A program made the position numbers and the translations under genes. From assembly GCF_007830595.1 (NCBI RefSeq), contig NZ_VLLD01000002.1: a stretch of 64,000 nucleotides of DNA; one strand, 5' to 3'. A model generated the notes under the pieces. The model did no database searches, had not been told where the DNA came from, and worked only from the letters and a program-made list of their open reading frames with translations. Source of the stretch: Treponema_B putidum. Lineage in GTDB: Bacteria > Spirochaetota > Spirochaetia > Treponematales > Treponemataceae. Positions 50,756 through 59,206 of the stretch are shown here, piece by piece (position 1 is the first letter of the stretch; each line of letters starts with the position of its first letter).

Positions 50756-51960
50756 CTTTTAAGCTCCTTTTGTATTTGCTCATACATTTTTTTTGTTTCC
50801 GGATGAGTGCTCGCTCCTTTTTTTTCGATATAGGCAAGGTTCCAATCCAAGACTGCAAGCATCAACTCATTAAGAGAAGAAGATTTTACCATATCTCGAA
50901 AGTTTTGGGTATTAGGACGGCCGGGTTCTATTTTATCGGCGATATAAATAATCTTTCCCAAGGCATCTATTCCCTCATATCCGAAAGTATGAAAGGCAGC
51001 GGCTTTTAAAACGGACTCATCATTGATGCCGAATTTGTTTTGCAAAACTACGGCAGCCGCTCTTCCGTGTAAAAGATTTAAGCGGCTATTTTCAATATTG
51101 TCAATTCCAAGCCCGTCGGCTTCTACAAGTTTTACCAGCTCTTCATCGGAACATTTTTTACAAATATCATGAGCAAGGCCTGTAAAATAAGCAAGAGACG
51201 GGGATACACCTTCTTTTGCATACTCTTGTGCAAGATAACGCGCATATTCTGCAACACGCACTGAATGGGCATAGCGTGATTCGGTTAAAACACTTTTTGC
51301 AAAACTGTCTATTTCTTTTGTTTTTAATTCTATATCTGATGTATTTATATTCAAGACCGAAGTATTATTTTTATAAAGGCCGTGTTCCACAATGTAATCA
51401 TAGACTCCCTTGGGAACGAGGGAAGAAAAATCTTCATCTTTTAAAACCGCATCTCTTATTTGGGTTGACGAAATATTTAAGATTTCGTTTTTTAGCTCCT
51501 TGACAGAAGCCTCTGCAAAGCCGGTATTTAAGATATTTGAATGGCCTTTAAGGCCTGTTCTTCTCCCTATAATTATGTCGGTCTTCTTTATAATTTCTTC
51601 AGCATCTTTCCAGCGGGAAAAATTATCTTTTAAATCATCCCCGATAATTAGGCCTATTTTTCCTTCGATATCGGGAAATTTTTTATAAAGATAATTTATC
51701 GTATCTATTGTGTAAGAAACGCCCTGCCTTTCAATCTCATATAACTCACAGTACAGATAAGGTTTATCGGCAATAGCAAGGTCTATCATTTTAAGCCTAT
51801 CTTCAACTTCCGTATCTTTAGAAAAAATTTTAAAAGGAGAAATATAGGCCGGAACAATAGCAATCTTATCATAGGCTAATTCCTTGTAAGAGTGAAAAGC
51901 TAAATTTAAGTGTCCAAGATGTATGGGATTAAAAGAACCGCCTAAGATTGCCAGCCTCAT
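50752..51960 (-). CDS. nadD: NadD-YqeK fusion: nicotinate-nucleotide adenylyltransferase and HD-domain Ap4A hydrolase
   Basis: The 402-residue fusion joins two enzymes that are often neighbours. Residues 1-195 are NadD: ILGGSFNPIHLGHLNLAF with the HxGH motif (His14, His17), LIIGDDLKDNFSRW and ISSTQIRD. Residues 225-400 are YqeK-type HD: His232 in AHSVRVAEYA, His264-Asp265 in GLAHDICKKC, His298 in LLHGRAAAV and FHTFGYEG. NadD makes deamido-NAD; YqeK-type proteins hydrolyse diadenosine tetraphosphate. All motifs are intact. The start overlaps the obgE stop by 4 nt. Confidence 0.92.
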   Translation of the reverse strand: MRLAILGGSFNPIHLGHLNLAFHSYKELAYDKIAIVPAYISPFKIFSKDTEVEDRLKMIDLAIADKPYLYCELYEIERQGVSYTIDTINYLYKKFPDIEGKIGLIIGDDLKDNFSRWKDAEEIIKKTDIIIGRRTGLKGHSNILNTGFAEASVKELKNEILNISSTQIRDAVLKDEDFSSLVPKGVYDYIVEHGLYKNNTSVLNINTSDIELKTKEIDSFAKSVLTESRYAHSVRVAEYARYLAQEYAKEGVSPSLAYFTGLAHDICKKCSDEELVKLVEADGLGIDNIENSRLNLLHGRAAAVVLQNKFGINDESVLKAAAFHTFGYEGIDALGKIIYIADKIEPGRPNTQNFRDMVKSSSLNELMLAVLDWNLAYIEKKGASTHPETKKMYEQIQKELKR

Positions 51961-53105
51961 TTTTTAGGTTTCCTTTTACGGCTCAAGCTGACTGTTGCCC
52001 CGAAGTGATCGTCATCATTTTTTTCTTCATAAAAAACATCATCGAGTTCTGCCGTCATAAAATTTTTGTTTTGTTGATATGGGTCAAGGCTTTCTTTTTG
52101 CTGTTTTGTTTTTTGCATTTCATCGGCCAAGTTAATAAAGGCTTTTTTTACTTCTCCCAAACCCCATTCATTATAAAGAGAAATACCTAAAATTTCCTGA
52201 TCGGGAATTGCATTTTTAAGCTCTGCTAATCTTTCTTTTGCATCGGGCAAGTCCAATTTTGTGGCAATTATAATTCTTTTCTTTTGGGCCAATTCTTTTG
52301 AATAGCTTTCCAGTTCTTTACAAAGAACATCGTATGCCCTTAAATAGTTATCGTCTGAAAGGTCTATTAAAAAGGCGAGACCTGCAGAACGGGCTATATG
52401 CTTTAAAAATCTTATGCCGAGTCCTATACCCTCTGAAGCCCCCTCAAGGATTCCCGGTATGTCGGCAATGATAACATCCCTTTCTTCGTCTACACGCAAA
52501 ACTCCAAGGTTCGGAATTTTGGTGGTAAAGGGATAGGGAGCAATTTTAGGCCTTGCATTTGTAAAATAGTCGAGAAGAGAAGATTTTCCCGCATTAGGAA
52601 AGCCTACCAAGCCTATATCGGCTATTATGTTAAGCTCGACGATTATTTCTCTTGTTTCCCCTTCTTGTCCGGGAAGAGCAGTTTTAGGAGCTTGATTGGT
52701 GGAGGTCTTAAAATGACAGTTTCCCCAACCGCCGTTTCCGCCTTTGAGAAAAACAAAGCGGCCTTCTTCAGCATCTCCAAAATCCAAAATAGTTTTTCCC
52801 GTTTCCGGGTCTTTTATTACGCAGCCGGGAGGAAGAGGTATTATGCAGTCATCGCCTTTTTTACCGAAACGTTGAGAGCCTTCCCCTCCCCCGCCGTTTT
52901 TTGCCTTGTAAACCCTTTTATGTCTCAAATGAACCAGTGTTCTCATGTTGCGGCGTATTTCAAAGATAAGGTCTCCGCCTCGGCCGCCGTCCCCTCCCGA
53001 GGGGCCACCCATAGGAACATACTTTTCCCGTCTAAATGCTATACAGCCGTTGCCGCCCTTTCCTGAGGAAACTCTTATTTTAGATTCATCTGCAAATTTT
53101 ACCAT
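51957..53105 (-). CDS. obgE: Obg-family GTPase
   Basis: The 382-residue protein has an N-terminal glycine-rich Obg fold (ADESKIRVSSGKGGNGCIAF, then PMGGPSGGDGGRGGDLIFEI). It is followed by the G domain: GFPNAGKSSLLDYF (G1), PFTTKIPNLGVL (switch), ADIPGILEGASEGIGLG (G3) and IATKLDLPDA (G4). The C-terminus is extended and rich in charged residues. It binds the 50S subunit and links ribosome assembly with growth and stress. It follows rpmA across a hairpin, which may reduce its expression relative to L27. Confidence 0.96.
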   Translation of the reverse strand: MVKFADESKIRVSSGKGGNGCIAFRREKYVPMGGPSGGDGGRGGDLIFEIRRNMRTLVHLRHKRVYKAKNGGGGEGSQRFGKKGDDCIIPLPPGCVIKDPETGKTILDFGDAEEGRFVFLKGGNGGWGNCHFKTSTNQAPKTALPGQEGETREIIVELNIIADIGLVGFPNAGKSSLLDYFTNARPKIAPYPFTTKIPNLGVLRVDEERDVIIADIPGILEGASEGIGLGIRFLKHIARSAGLAFLIDLSDDNYLRAYDVLCKELESYSKELAQKKRIIIATKLDLPDAKERLAELKNAIPDQEILGISLYNEWGLGEVKKAFINLADEMQKTKQQKESLDPYQQNKNFMTAELDDVFYEEKNDDDHFGATVSLSRKRKPKK

Positions 53106-53124
53106 AATTGCTCTTTTTTCCTAC

Positions 53125-53153
53125 AAAAAAAGCCGGCAAAAACCGGCTTTTTT
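53125..53153 (-). terminator. Hairpin between rpmA and obgE
   Basis: AAGCCGG and CCGGCTT pair around CAAAAA, with A-runs and T-runs outside. It is likely to attenuate read-through into obgE. Confidence 0.85.
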
Positions 53154-53174
53154 ATACATTAACTCGAAGCCAAA

Positions 53175-53426
53175 TTATTTTGCTTCGATAGATGCGAGTT
53201 TTCTACCCTTTCTTTCATGGTAGGTAACTACACCGTCAGCTTTTGCAAATAATGTATAGTCTTTTCCGCAGCCTACATTGTTACCCGGATGGATTGAAGT
53301 ACCTCTCTGGCGAACCAAAATTGAACCGGCCGATACTTCCGTTCCGCCGTAAACTTTAACACCCAAATATTTAGGATTGGAATCTCTTCCGTTTTTTGCA
53401 CCGCTGCCGCCCTTTTTACGTGCCAT
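53175..53426 (-). CDS. rpmA: 50S ribosomal protein L27
   Basis: The 83-residue protein begins MARKKGGSGAKNGRDSNPKY, then LGVKVYGGTEVSAGSILVRQRGTSIHPG and VTYHERKGRKLASIEA. The N-terminus that reaches the peptidyl-transferase centre is thus the mature form from the start. GGAGG lies just before the ATG and excludes an upstream extension. The length is normal. It follows the Prp protease gene in the rplU operon. Confidence 0.97.
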   Translation of the reverse strand: MARKKGGSGAKNGRDSNPKYLGVKVYGGTEVSAGSILVRQRGTSIHPGNNVGCGKDYTLFAKADGVVTYHERKGRKLASIEAK

Positions 53427-53456
53427 AATAATCCTCCAAAAAAATTATCAAAATCT

Positions 53457-53828
53457 TTAAGCTATCTGTAAATCCAAACAATCGGGATATTCGGCCTCAA
53501 TGGCCATTAAACCTATTGTTAAAAATTCCAGTAAATACTGCAATCTGGGCATATCTTTTTCCGAAAAAGCTGTTACTTTTGCCGAAAGATAGCCCGGATT
53601 ATCAGCCAGTATTTCGGCCTTTAAACTTGAGCTCTCTTTTTGAGCCGAGCTTAAGCTTAAAACGGCCGTTTTAAGCAAAATGGTAACGGCGGCACAAACT
53701 ATATTGCCGCCTTTTTCCGGCTTGCCGTCATTATCACCGCACAAAGCGTAACTGCCGCCGGCATGGCCTGACGATTCAAAGGCCGAAAAACAGTTTTCAG
53801 CATTTGAAAGAAGCCGAATTTTTACCAC
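53457..53828 (-). CDS. prp: Prp-type ribosomal-processing cysteine protease (YsxB family)
   Basis: The 123-residue protein starts at GTG, 5 nt after the rplU stop. His22 in SSGHAGGSYA and Cys45 in GGNIVCAAVTIL match the catalytic dyad of the Prp/YsxB/TM1457 family. An unusual insert (LCGDNDGKPEKG) lies between the two motifs. In Firmicutes Prp cuts an N-terminal extension from L27. Its place between L21 and L27 genes is conserved, but the L27 here has no such extension. The target in this organism is therefore open. Confidence 0.9.
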   Translation of the reverse strand: MVKIRLLSNAENCFSAFESSGHAGGSYALCGDNDGKPEKGGNIVCAAVTILLKTAVLSLSSAQKESSSLKAEILADNPGYLSAKVTAFSEKDMPRLQYLLEFLTIGLMAIEAEYPDCLDLQIA

Positions 53829-53833
53829 TTTTT

Positions 53834-54145
53834 TTATCCGACAATATCGTCAACAGTAATGCAGGTATGTCCCTGCCTATGTCCTTGGGTTCTGTGGTAG
53901 TTTTTCTTAGCCTTATGCTTGTAAACAATAATCTTTCTTTCTCTAAAAGAATCTCCTACTGTTGCAGAAACCTTAGCTCCGCTTACGTAGGGAGTTCCCA
54001 CAGTAACTTTATCTCCATCGCTGATTAAAAGAACGGTGTCGATGTCGATTTTGCTTCCGCTTTCGGCAGAAAGTTTATCAACTACGAGTTTTACACCCTT
54101 CTCAGCTTTATACTGTTTGCCTTTATACTCAATAAGTGCGTACAT
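53834..54145 (-). CDS. rplU: 50S ribosomal protein L21
   Basis: The 103-residue protein begins MYALIEYKGKQYKAEKGVKL and continues with VDKLSAESGSKIDIDTVLLI. The typical L21 end is KIIVYKHKAKKNYHRTQGHR, then QGHTCITVDDI. It binds 23S rRNA domain near L20. GAGG precedes the ATG. It is the first gene of a long operon (L21, Prp, L27, ObgE, NadD/YqeK, LCP, RsfS) and is driven by the promoter at 54221-54250. Confidence 0.97.
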   Translation of the reverse strand: MYALIEYKGKQYKAEKGVKLVVDKLSAESGSKIDIDTVLLISDGDKVTVGTPYVSGAKVSATVGDSFRERKIIVYKHKAKKNYHRTQGHRQGHTCITVDDIVG

Positions 54146-54522
54146 CTTTATACCTCATAAAAAAACTTTTGCCGGCATATTAACGGGTTTATACCGGACA
54201 AATTTAAACACTAGGGACTAAATATAGCAAAAAACCGCATAAAATGTCAATAGGCTTGAGAAAAACTGTTTAATTTTATCGGCATTATTTATCCATAACT
54301 TATCACTTATCTATTATCCCGCAAATAAAAAAATGTACAAAAAGCCGCTGAAACTATTCCTAAACCGATAAAGCTCCACGCCTGTTTAGTATTAAAAATA
54401 ATAAATATACAAATAAATATTTGTTATTCCAATTCTAATTTTAAAAATATTATACTTTTTTTTAACATATTCATAGCTATTAGGTAAATATAATGTTATT
54501 GTTGTAGAATACCCGTGTTCAA
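54146..54522. other. Intergenic region with the rplU leader, 377 nt
   Basis: The half next to rplU holds its promoter and a leader of roughly 70 nt with an imperfect stem (CCGGTAT with ATGCCGG, about 54173-54198), which might serve for L21 autocontrol. The other half, near the GH1 gene's end, is AT-rich and I see nothing else in it. Confidence 0.55.
54221..54250 (-). promoter_or_regulatory. rplU operon promoter
   Basis: On the minus strand: TTGACA (54245-54250), an 18-nt spacer and TATATT (54221-54226). Confidence 0.75.
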
Positions 54523-55806
54523 TTATTTTACATTATACTTACAAGGTTCAACATATTTTTCCATCATCGATTTATCGACACCTCGCTTTTTGATCATTTC
54601 GCTGTAGAATTCCCCGCTTTTTTTGACCGTTCTTTCTTGAGTTTCGTAATTACAGTGCACAAGGCCGAATCTGGCAGATTCCCCTTCCTTCCACTCGAAA
54701 TTGTCGATAAAGCACCAATGATAATAGGCTTCAAAGGGAAGGGGTGATTCGCTTATAAGTTTTAGGTGATCATAAATATATCGGCATCTAAACGCATCAT
54801 TATTGTCGCATGTTCCGTTTTCGCTTATGACTATCGGCAGAGGAAGGCAGTCATAGCAGTTTTGGGCACATTCAATTATGCCCAATGGATAAATATCCCA
54901 GCCTAAATCGTTTTTAGGAGTGTTTTCAAAGGCTTTGTAAGAAAAACCTCTTACTGCCTGCCTTGAATAATAGTTGATGGCTATAAAATCTACGTAGTTT
55001 TGTTTTTTTATGTTTAGGATATTTTTTAAAGGAAATGAAAATTCTCCCTTAAAACAGGCTTTCATAATTCCGTCTTGAAAAATTTTGCTTATTCTTTTAG
55101 CAGCCCTTTGATCGGCTTTTCTATTTTTATCTTTTGGATGGAAGGCCTGCATGTGGTGGGCAAAGCTTACCCTTGTGTCCGTAAAGCCCTTCTCTTTGCG
55201 TATTTTATGGATTAACTCATAGGCCTTACAATGGGCGGCTACGAGGACGTTCATTACCTTTAAAGTCATAAAAAGAGACTTTTTTTCAGGCGGCCAAAGA
55301 CCTAAAAAAAAGGATTGAACCGCATAGACATTAGGCTCATTTATTGTAACATAGTCGCTGCAAAAGCTGCCGAGCTCGCTTATGCAAGTCTTTACATAAT
55401 TTAAAAAGACTTCAACATTTTCTTTTTTTGTAAAGCCTCCCGAATTTTCAAACCACATGGGATGGCTAAAATGGTATAGGCTTATTAAGGGCCTTATACC
55501 TGCTCTTTTTAAAAGGCTTAATTCTTCTTTATAGTGATCAAGGGCTTTAGTATCGAATTTTCCCTTTTCAGGCTCAATTCGTGCCCATTCTAAGGACATG
55601 CGGTAGCTTTGAATCCCCATTTTTTTTAAAAGCTTGGTATCTTCTTCAATCTTTTCGTAGTGCATATTTGCACGGGACACGTCCGAGCCGTCATTTGTCA
55701 TTTTGCGGTTACAAAAATCGTTCCAGTTAGAATTTACCCTTCCTCCCTCAATCTGGGTAGAAGCCGTAGCAACTCCAAGCAAAAAATTTTCTTTTAACTT
55801 AAACAT
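54523..55806 (-). CDS. Glycoside hydrolase family 1 (beta-glucosidase/6-phospho-beta-glucosidase type)
   Basis: The 427-residue TIM barrel begins LKENFLLGVATASTQIEGG. The acid/base Glu157 is in DYVTINEPNV and the nucleophile Glu329 in PIVISENGTCD. SYRMSLEWARIEPEKGKFD and the late WSxx-like motif HWCFIDNFEWKEGESARFGL are conserved. The latter segment, which helps tell phospho- from free sugars, looks like the free beta-glucosidase type, but this is not decisive. No signal peptide is seen. The start overlaps the end of rsmD by 13 nt. Confidence 0.93.
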   Translation of the reverse strand: MFKLKENFLLGVATASTQIEGGRVNSNWNDFCNRKMTNDGSDVSRANMHYEKIEEDTKLLKKMGIQSYRMSLEWARIEPEKGKFDTKALDHYKEELSLLKRAGIRPLISLYHFSHPMWFENSGGFTKKENVEVFLNYVKTCISELGSFCSDYVTINEPNVYAVQSFFLGLWPPEKKSLFMTLKVMNVLVAAHCKAYELIHKIRKEKGFTDTRVSFAHHMQAFHPKDKNRKADQRAAKRISKIFQDGIMKACFKGEFSFPLKNILNIKKQNYVDFIAINYYSRQAVRGFSYKAFENTPKNDLGWDIYPLGIIECAQNCYDCLPLPIVISENGTCDNNDAFRCRYIYDHLKLISESPLPFEAYYHWCFIDNFEWKEGESARFGLVHCNYETQERTVKKSGEFYSEMIKKRGVDKSMMEKYVEPCKYNVK

Positions 55807-56381
55807 CCTTCCTCCATATCACGCGATTTGGTTACAAACCGCATACAATAATTTTCTTTGCGATAAAAATCCACGATGGATCTTCCATATATTCTTTCAT
55901 CTCTCTTTGTCAGAGAGCCTATAGTTTGAGGCATAGCTTTTTCAGAAGGCCTATGCATCATCACAAGGCCGCCTTCTTTTAATATTTTTGATTCTTCTAT
56001 TTTTTTTAGAAGTTCTACGTGAAATTTATAGGGGAAGGGTGGGTCAAGGTAGATAATATCAAAGGATACCTTAGCTCTTTTTATAAAAGTTTCTGCCGGC
56101 ATCCTTTTACATTCAAGTTTTTTATCTGCCATGGAAACGTTTTTTAATAAAACGGGAAATTTATCGGCATCTTTTTCTACAAGATAGACAGGATAGGCTC
56201 CGCGCGAATAGGCTTCCAAACCGCAGACTCCCGATCCCGTAAAAAGGTCTAAAAAAGAAAGACCTGAAAGATCTCCAAGTATGGAAAAAACAGACTCCCT
56301 CATTCTGTCCATTGCAGGCCTTATTATCCCCTTAGGGCACTCTACCTGTCTGTTTTTTAAACTTCCTCCGGTTATTCTCAT
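55794..56381 (-). CDS. rsmD: 16S rRNA (guanine-966-N2)-methyltransferase
   Basis: The 195-residue protein begins MRITGGSLKNRQVECPKGII and contains RPAMDRMRESVFSILGD. The SAM-binding block is FLDLFTGSGVCGLEAYSRGA, and the catalytic IIYLDPPFPYKFH holds the D/N-PP-Y/F motif. The C-terminal end (YCMRFVTKSRDMEEG) is encoded by a stretch (55820-55850) that recurs at 28065-28095, so it may be an acquired tail. The ATG follows TATAAT by 7 nt with no ribosome site. Confidence 0.93.
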   Translation of the reverse strand: MRITGGSLKNRQVECPKGIIRPAMDRMRESVFSILGDLSGLSFLDLFTGSGVCGLEAYSRGAYPVYLVEKDADKFPVLLKNVSMADKKLECKRMPAETFIKRAKVSFDIIYLDPPFPYKFHVELLKKIEESKILKEGGLVMMHRPSEKAMPQTIGSLTKRDERIYGRSIVDFYRKENYCMRFVTKSRDMEEGCLS

Positions 56382-56388
56382 AGGAATA

Positions 56389-56417
56389 ATTATAGCATAG
56401 ACCTATCCTAAGTTCAA
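56389..56417 (-). promoter_or_regulatory. rsmD promoter placed for a leaderless mRNA
   Basis: On the minus strand: TTGAAC (56412-56417), a 17-nt spacer and a perfect TATAAT (56389-56394). Only 7 nt separate the -10 box from the ATG, so transcription should begin at or next to the start codon. The -35 box lies inside the end of the preceding gene. Confidence 0.75.
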
Positions 56418-56846
56418 TAACTCTGAAAGTTCATTTTGAGAGACGATGTTGTAGGTTTCATTTTCAAAATTCGTATCGGAAATATCTATATTTATTTTGC
56501 CGAGAAAATCCTGATGTTTTTTATAAATACCTTCAAGACGGGCTTTTTCCGTGCTAAAAACGGATTCAGGACAGAGTTTTTCGGTTAAAATCAAATTTAA
56601 AATGTTCATATACTTTTTGATGCAAAAATAAAGGCAGTTCATTGTGTCGATATAATCGGACAAGTGGGACTGAGGTTCTATCTGACTAAAGAGTTTTTGG
56701 AGGGCTGCATCAAAAAATAAAATATCTCTTACCATCTTATCCGCAAAAATAATTTCTGAAAGGTCTAAATTAAGACCGTCCTTTATTACATCCAACATTC
56801 TGGTTATTTGAAACAAATTATCTTGAAAAACAATATTATGAAGCAT
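56403..56846 (-). CDS. Hypothetical helical protein
   Basis: I do not recognise this 147-residue protein. It appears fully alpha-helical with no leader (MLHNIVFQDNLFQITRMLDV; DYIDTMNCLYFCIKKYMNIL). It contains a few Cys residues without a clear metal motif. A GAGGGGAA ribosome site precedes the ATG. The downstream rsmD promoter begins within its last codons. It may be specific to treponemes. Confidence 0.65.
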   Translation of the reverse strand: MLHNIVFQDNLFQITRMLDVIKDGLNLDLSEIIFADKMVRDILFFDAALQKLFSQIEPQSHLSDYIDTMNCLYFCIKKYMNILNLILTEKLCPESVFSTEKARLEGIYKKHQDFLGKINIDISDTNFENETYNIVSQNELSELLNLG

Positions 56847-56874
56847 ATTCTTTCCCCTCTCAAGTTCTGTTGGG

Positions 56875-56905
56875 AACCTCTAAAATCTAACCGAGTTTTT
56901 AGAGA
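56875..56905 (+). repeat. Dispersed hairpin repeat family B, copy 4
   Basis: AACCTCTAAAATCTAACCGA and GTTTTTAGAGAT. CTCTAAAA pairs with TTTTAGAG. It is nearly the same as the reverse complement of 42293-42321. Confidence 0.65.
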
Positions 56906-57017
56906 TACCCTATTATATAAACTATAACTCTTATTTTATTTTCGGAATATTAAAACAGAGCTTTAATTCAATGATAATCTTACTTAGATTGAATGATTAT
57001 TGGGCTTCTTGTAAAAA

Positions 57018-57971
57018 TCAGTTTACATCCATTGATTTTTTTCTTAAAAATGACAGCTTTGTTTCGGAGATTATAATTGCAATAAAAATGCAAGAACAGC
57101 CCAAACCCAAGGCAGGCGTAAATTTTTCATCGGTAAGCATTATCGAAAGGAAGATGCTGAACACGGATTCAAGAGAAAAAATAAGGGCGGCTGTAGCAGG
57201 AGGAGTATTCTTTTGCCCCACAGCTTGAAGCAATACACAGAGTGCCGTACAAAGGACAGTCAAATAAACAAGCGTAAAAACAGACTGATAATTCCAAACG
57301 GTATTGGAGTTATCCTCGAACAAAAGAGAAAAAATGAGGGCATAGCTTCCTGCAAAAGCAAATTGAACAATCGTTATAAGAACAGCATCAAGTTTTTCCA
57401 TAAATTTAGGAAGAAGAACAATATATACTGCAAATATAAAGCTGCTTATAAGGGAAAAAGCATCGCCCCAGTTTACTCCGTTTTGACTTTCCGAAATCAA
57501 ATCGGGCATCGAAATTGCGAGGATTCCTACAAAGCAAAGAAAGGCCGCAAAAAGATTGAATTTGTCCGGCTTCTTTTTTAAAACCGCAGCGTTTACAAAG
57601 GGAACAAGAACACAATAAGTTGCAACCAAAAAAGAACTGCGGCCGGGAAGACCTCCTGCAGTAGTAATGGCAATAGCTTGTAAAGAATAACCTGCAAACA
57701 TAATAAATCCTAAAAAACATCCGGCCTTTAGGTAATGCTTGTCAAGCTGCTTTAGTCGTTTAAAAAACACGGCACAAAGAATCAGACAGGCAGGTAAAAA
57801 GCGGCAGGCCAATAAAAAATTAGGCTTAAAAAAATCGTTTGTGCTGCTTACTGCAACAAAGGTGCTTCCCCATAAAAGAGTTGCCGAAAAAAGAGCAAGG
57901 CGTGACAAAATTTTAACACGCCTGCATACAAAAATTTCAGTATTGCTTTCGGCCTTTACTTCACAAGACAT
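57018..57971 (-). CDS. EamA/DMT-family transporter
   Basis: The 317-residue protein has about ten membrane helices in two EamA halves. The first begins LALFSATLLWGSTFVAVSST; the second carries GDAFSLISSFIFAVYIVLLP and GQKNTPPATAALIFSLESVF, the conserved end of EamA repeats. The substrate is unknown; family members export metabolites or amino acids. AGGAA lies before the ATG. It stands as a single gene, 30 nt after the 58002 gene's start-side neighbour region ends, with its own hydrophilic N-terminal 25 residues. Confidence 0.88.
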   Translation of the reverse strand: MSCEVKAESNTEIFVCRRVKILSRLALFSATLLWGSTFVAVSSTNDFFKPNFLLACRFLPACLILCAVFFKRLKQLDKHYLKAGCFLGFIMFAGYSLQAIAITTAGGLPGRSSFLVATYCVLVPFVNAAVLKKKPDKFNLFAAFLCFVGILAISMPDLISESQNGVNWGDAFSLISSFIFAVYIVLLPKFMEKLDAVLITIVQFAFAGSYALIFSLLFEDNSNTVWNYQSVFTLVYLTVLCTALCVLLQAVGQKNTPPATAALIFSLESVFSIFLSIMLTDEKFTPALGLGCSCIFIAIIISETKLSFLRKKSMDVN

Positions 57972-58001
57972 AAGAATTCCTAAAAATAAATTACGCTAAA
58001 A

Positions 58002-59141
58002 TCAATATTCAAATGAAAAAGCAAAATCCAGACAGGTTTTAGACTTTTCCCAAGGTTTATTTCCCATTTCCTTTAAAAAAGCAGAAAAATCTATTTGAAA
58101 ATAGGTAAAATCAAGTCCGACTCCCAAATGAGGGTAAAGCTCATTCATACCCAATCTAAAGCTCAACACCTTATGAAAAACTATTTCGGTTCCTGCAGCA
58201 ATATTAAGCAAGGGACTTCTGTTTCTATTAAAAATCGGCTCGAGAATGTTTTGGTAGTCAATATAAAATGACCATGAAGAAACGGTAGTCCACATATCAT
58301 CAAAAACAGGCATTGAACCTATACCCACACTCAAATTAGGCAAAAGCGTTTTATACTCTGTCTTACCAGCCGTGTTTGCTTTTTTAAAGTCTTCAAAGCT
58401 ATTATAAGGGGTTAAAAAAACAGGAGTATAAGCATCCCTGCATGTCAGCCCTAAAAAAAAGTAATTGTCATACTTGTACAAAAAGCCTGCATCAAGTCCG
58501 AGTCCGTTAACAAAAACAATGTTTAAATTTTTAAAGCCGGAATTCACCGCCGCAGCCATATCGATCTGAGTTTTGTTTAAAGCATAGGAGAAAGTTTGAA
58601 AAAAGCCCTTCATCTGAAAACCTAGAGAAACCTTATTTATTCCATCATCATGAAGACATATGCCGTATCCACCTGTTACAAAAAGCTCCTCTCCTATCAA
58701 TAGCTTTCGCATTATAGTATTTTCCAAATCGGCATTCACAATAGATCTATTAAAAATACCTACAGCAAAATTTTTATCGGCTAAGCTCAGGGCTAAAGGG
58801 CCTGTAGCAGAAAAGTCAACATATTTACTATCGCCCTTATAAAGATATTCTGCAAAAGCCTTTATTTTTTCGGATTCGGAGATGGAATTTAAACCTCCCA
58901 AACCGCCCTCATTTGCATGAAATGCAGCCTTTCCTGCCGACCAACGTTTAGTCAAAAACGGAAATAGAGCCGGATTTGTAAACAGAGTCTCGGTTCCGGC
59001 CTGATATGTTGTAAAAGGAGCACCTAATCCGCTTAGGCGTGGAGAAACATAGGATGGGGCTAGGGGATCCGGCATAGAAATCTGTGCAAAGCCTGACCAA
59101 CAAACCATAAACAAGAATAAAAAAACAATTATTTTCTTCAC
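58002..59141 (-). CDS. Outer-membrane beta-barrel protein, PorV/FadL-like
   Basis: The 379-residue protein starts at GTG (59139-59141), which has GGAGG at the right distance. The signal peptide is KKIIVFLFLFMVCWSGFAQ. The mature N-terminus (SPRLSGLGAPFTTYQAGTET and LFTNPALFPF) follows the pattern of PorV/UPF0164 treponemal proteins, where a conserved NPA motif precedes the barrel. The rest is strand-rich and ends DFAFSFEY with a terminal aromatic residue. A long-chain fatty-acid or hydrophobic-substrate channel is possible by that likeness. The assignment is from pattern only. Confidence 0.65.
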   Translation of the reverse strand: MKKIIVFLFLFMVCWSGFAQISMPDPLAPSYVSPRLSGLGAPFTTYQAGTETLFTNPALFPFLTKRWSAGKAAFHANEGGLGGLNSISESEKIKAFAEYLYKGDSKYVDFSATGPLALSLADKNFAVGIFNRSIVNADLENTIMRKLLIGEELFVTGGYGICLHDDGINKVSLGFQMKGFFQTFSYALNKTQIDMAAAVNSGFKNLNIVFVNGLGLDAGFLYKYDNYFFLGLTCRDAYTPVFLTPYNSFEDFKKANTAGKTEYKTLLPNLSVGIGSMPVFDDMWTTVSSWSFYIDYQNILEPIFNRNRSPLLNIAAGTEIVFHKVLSFRLGMNELYPHLGVGLDFTYFQIDFSAFLKEMGNKPWEKSKTCLDFAFSFEY

Positions 59142-59206
59142 ATATACCTCCGCTCAAATTTCCTGTATCAATGCTTTAGTTTAAAGTAATTTTATCATAA
59201 AAAATA

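Noticed and set aside
54300..54520. Replication origin or DnaA-box cluster in the AT-rich gap
   Set aside because: A TTATCCATAA-like string occurs near 54286, but only once, with no dnaA/dnaN genes or further boxes.
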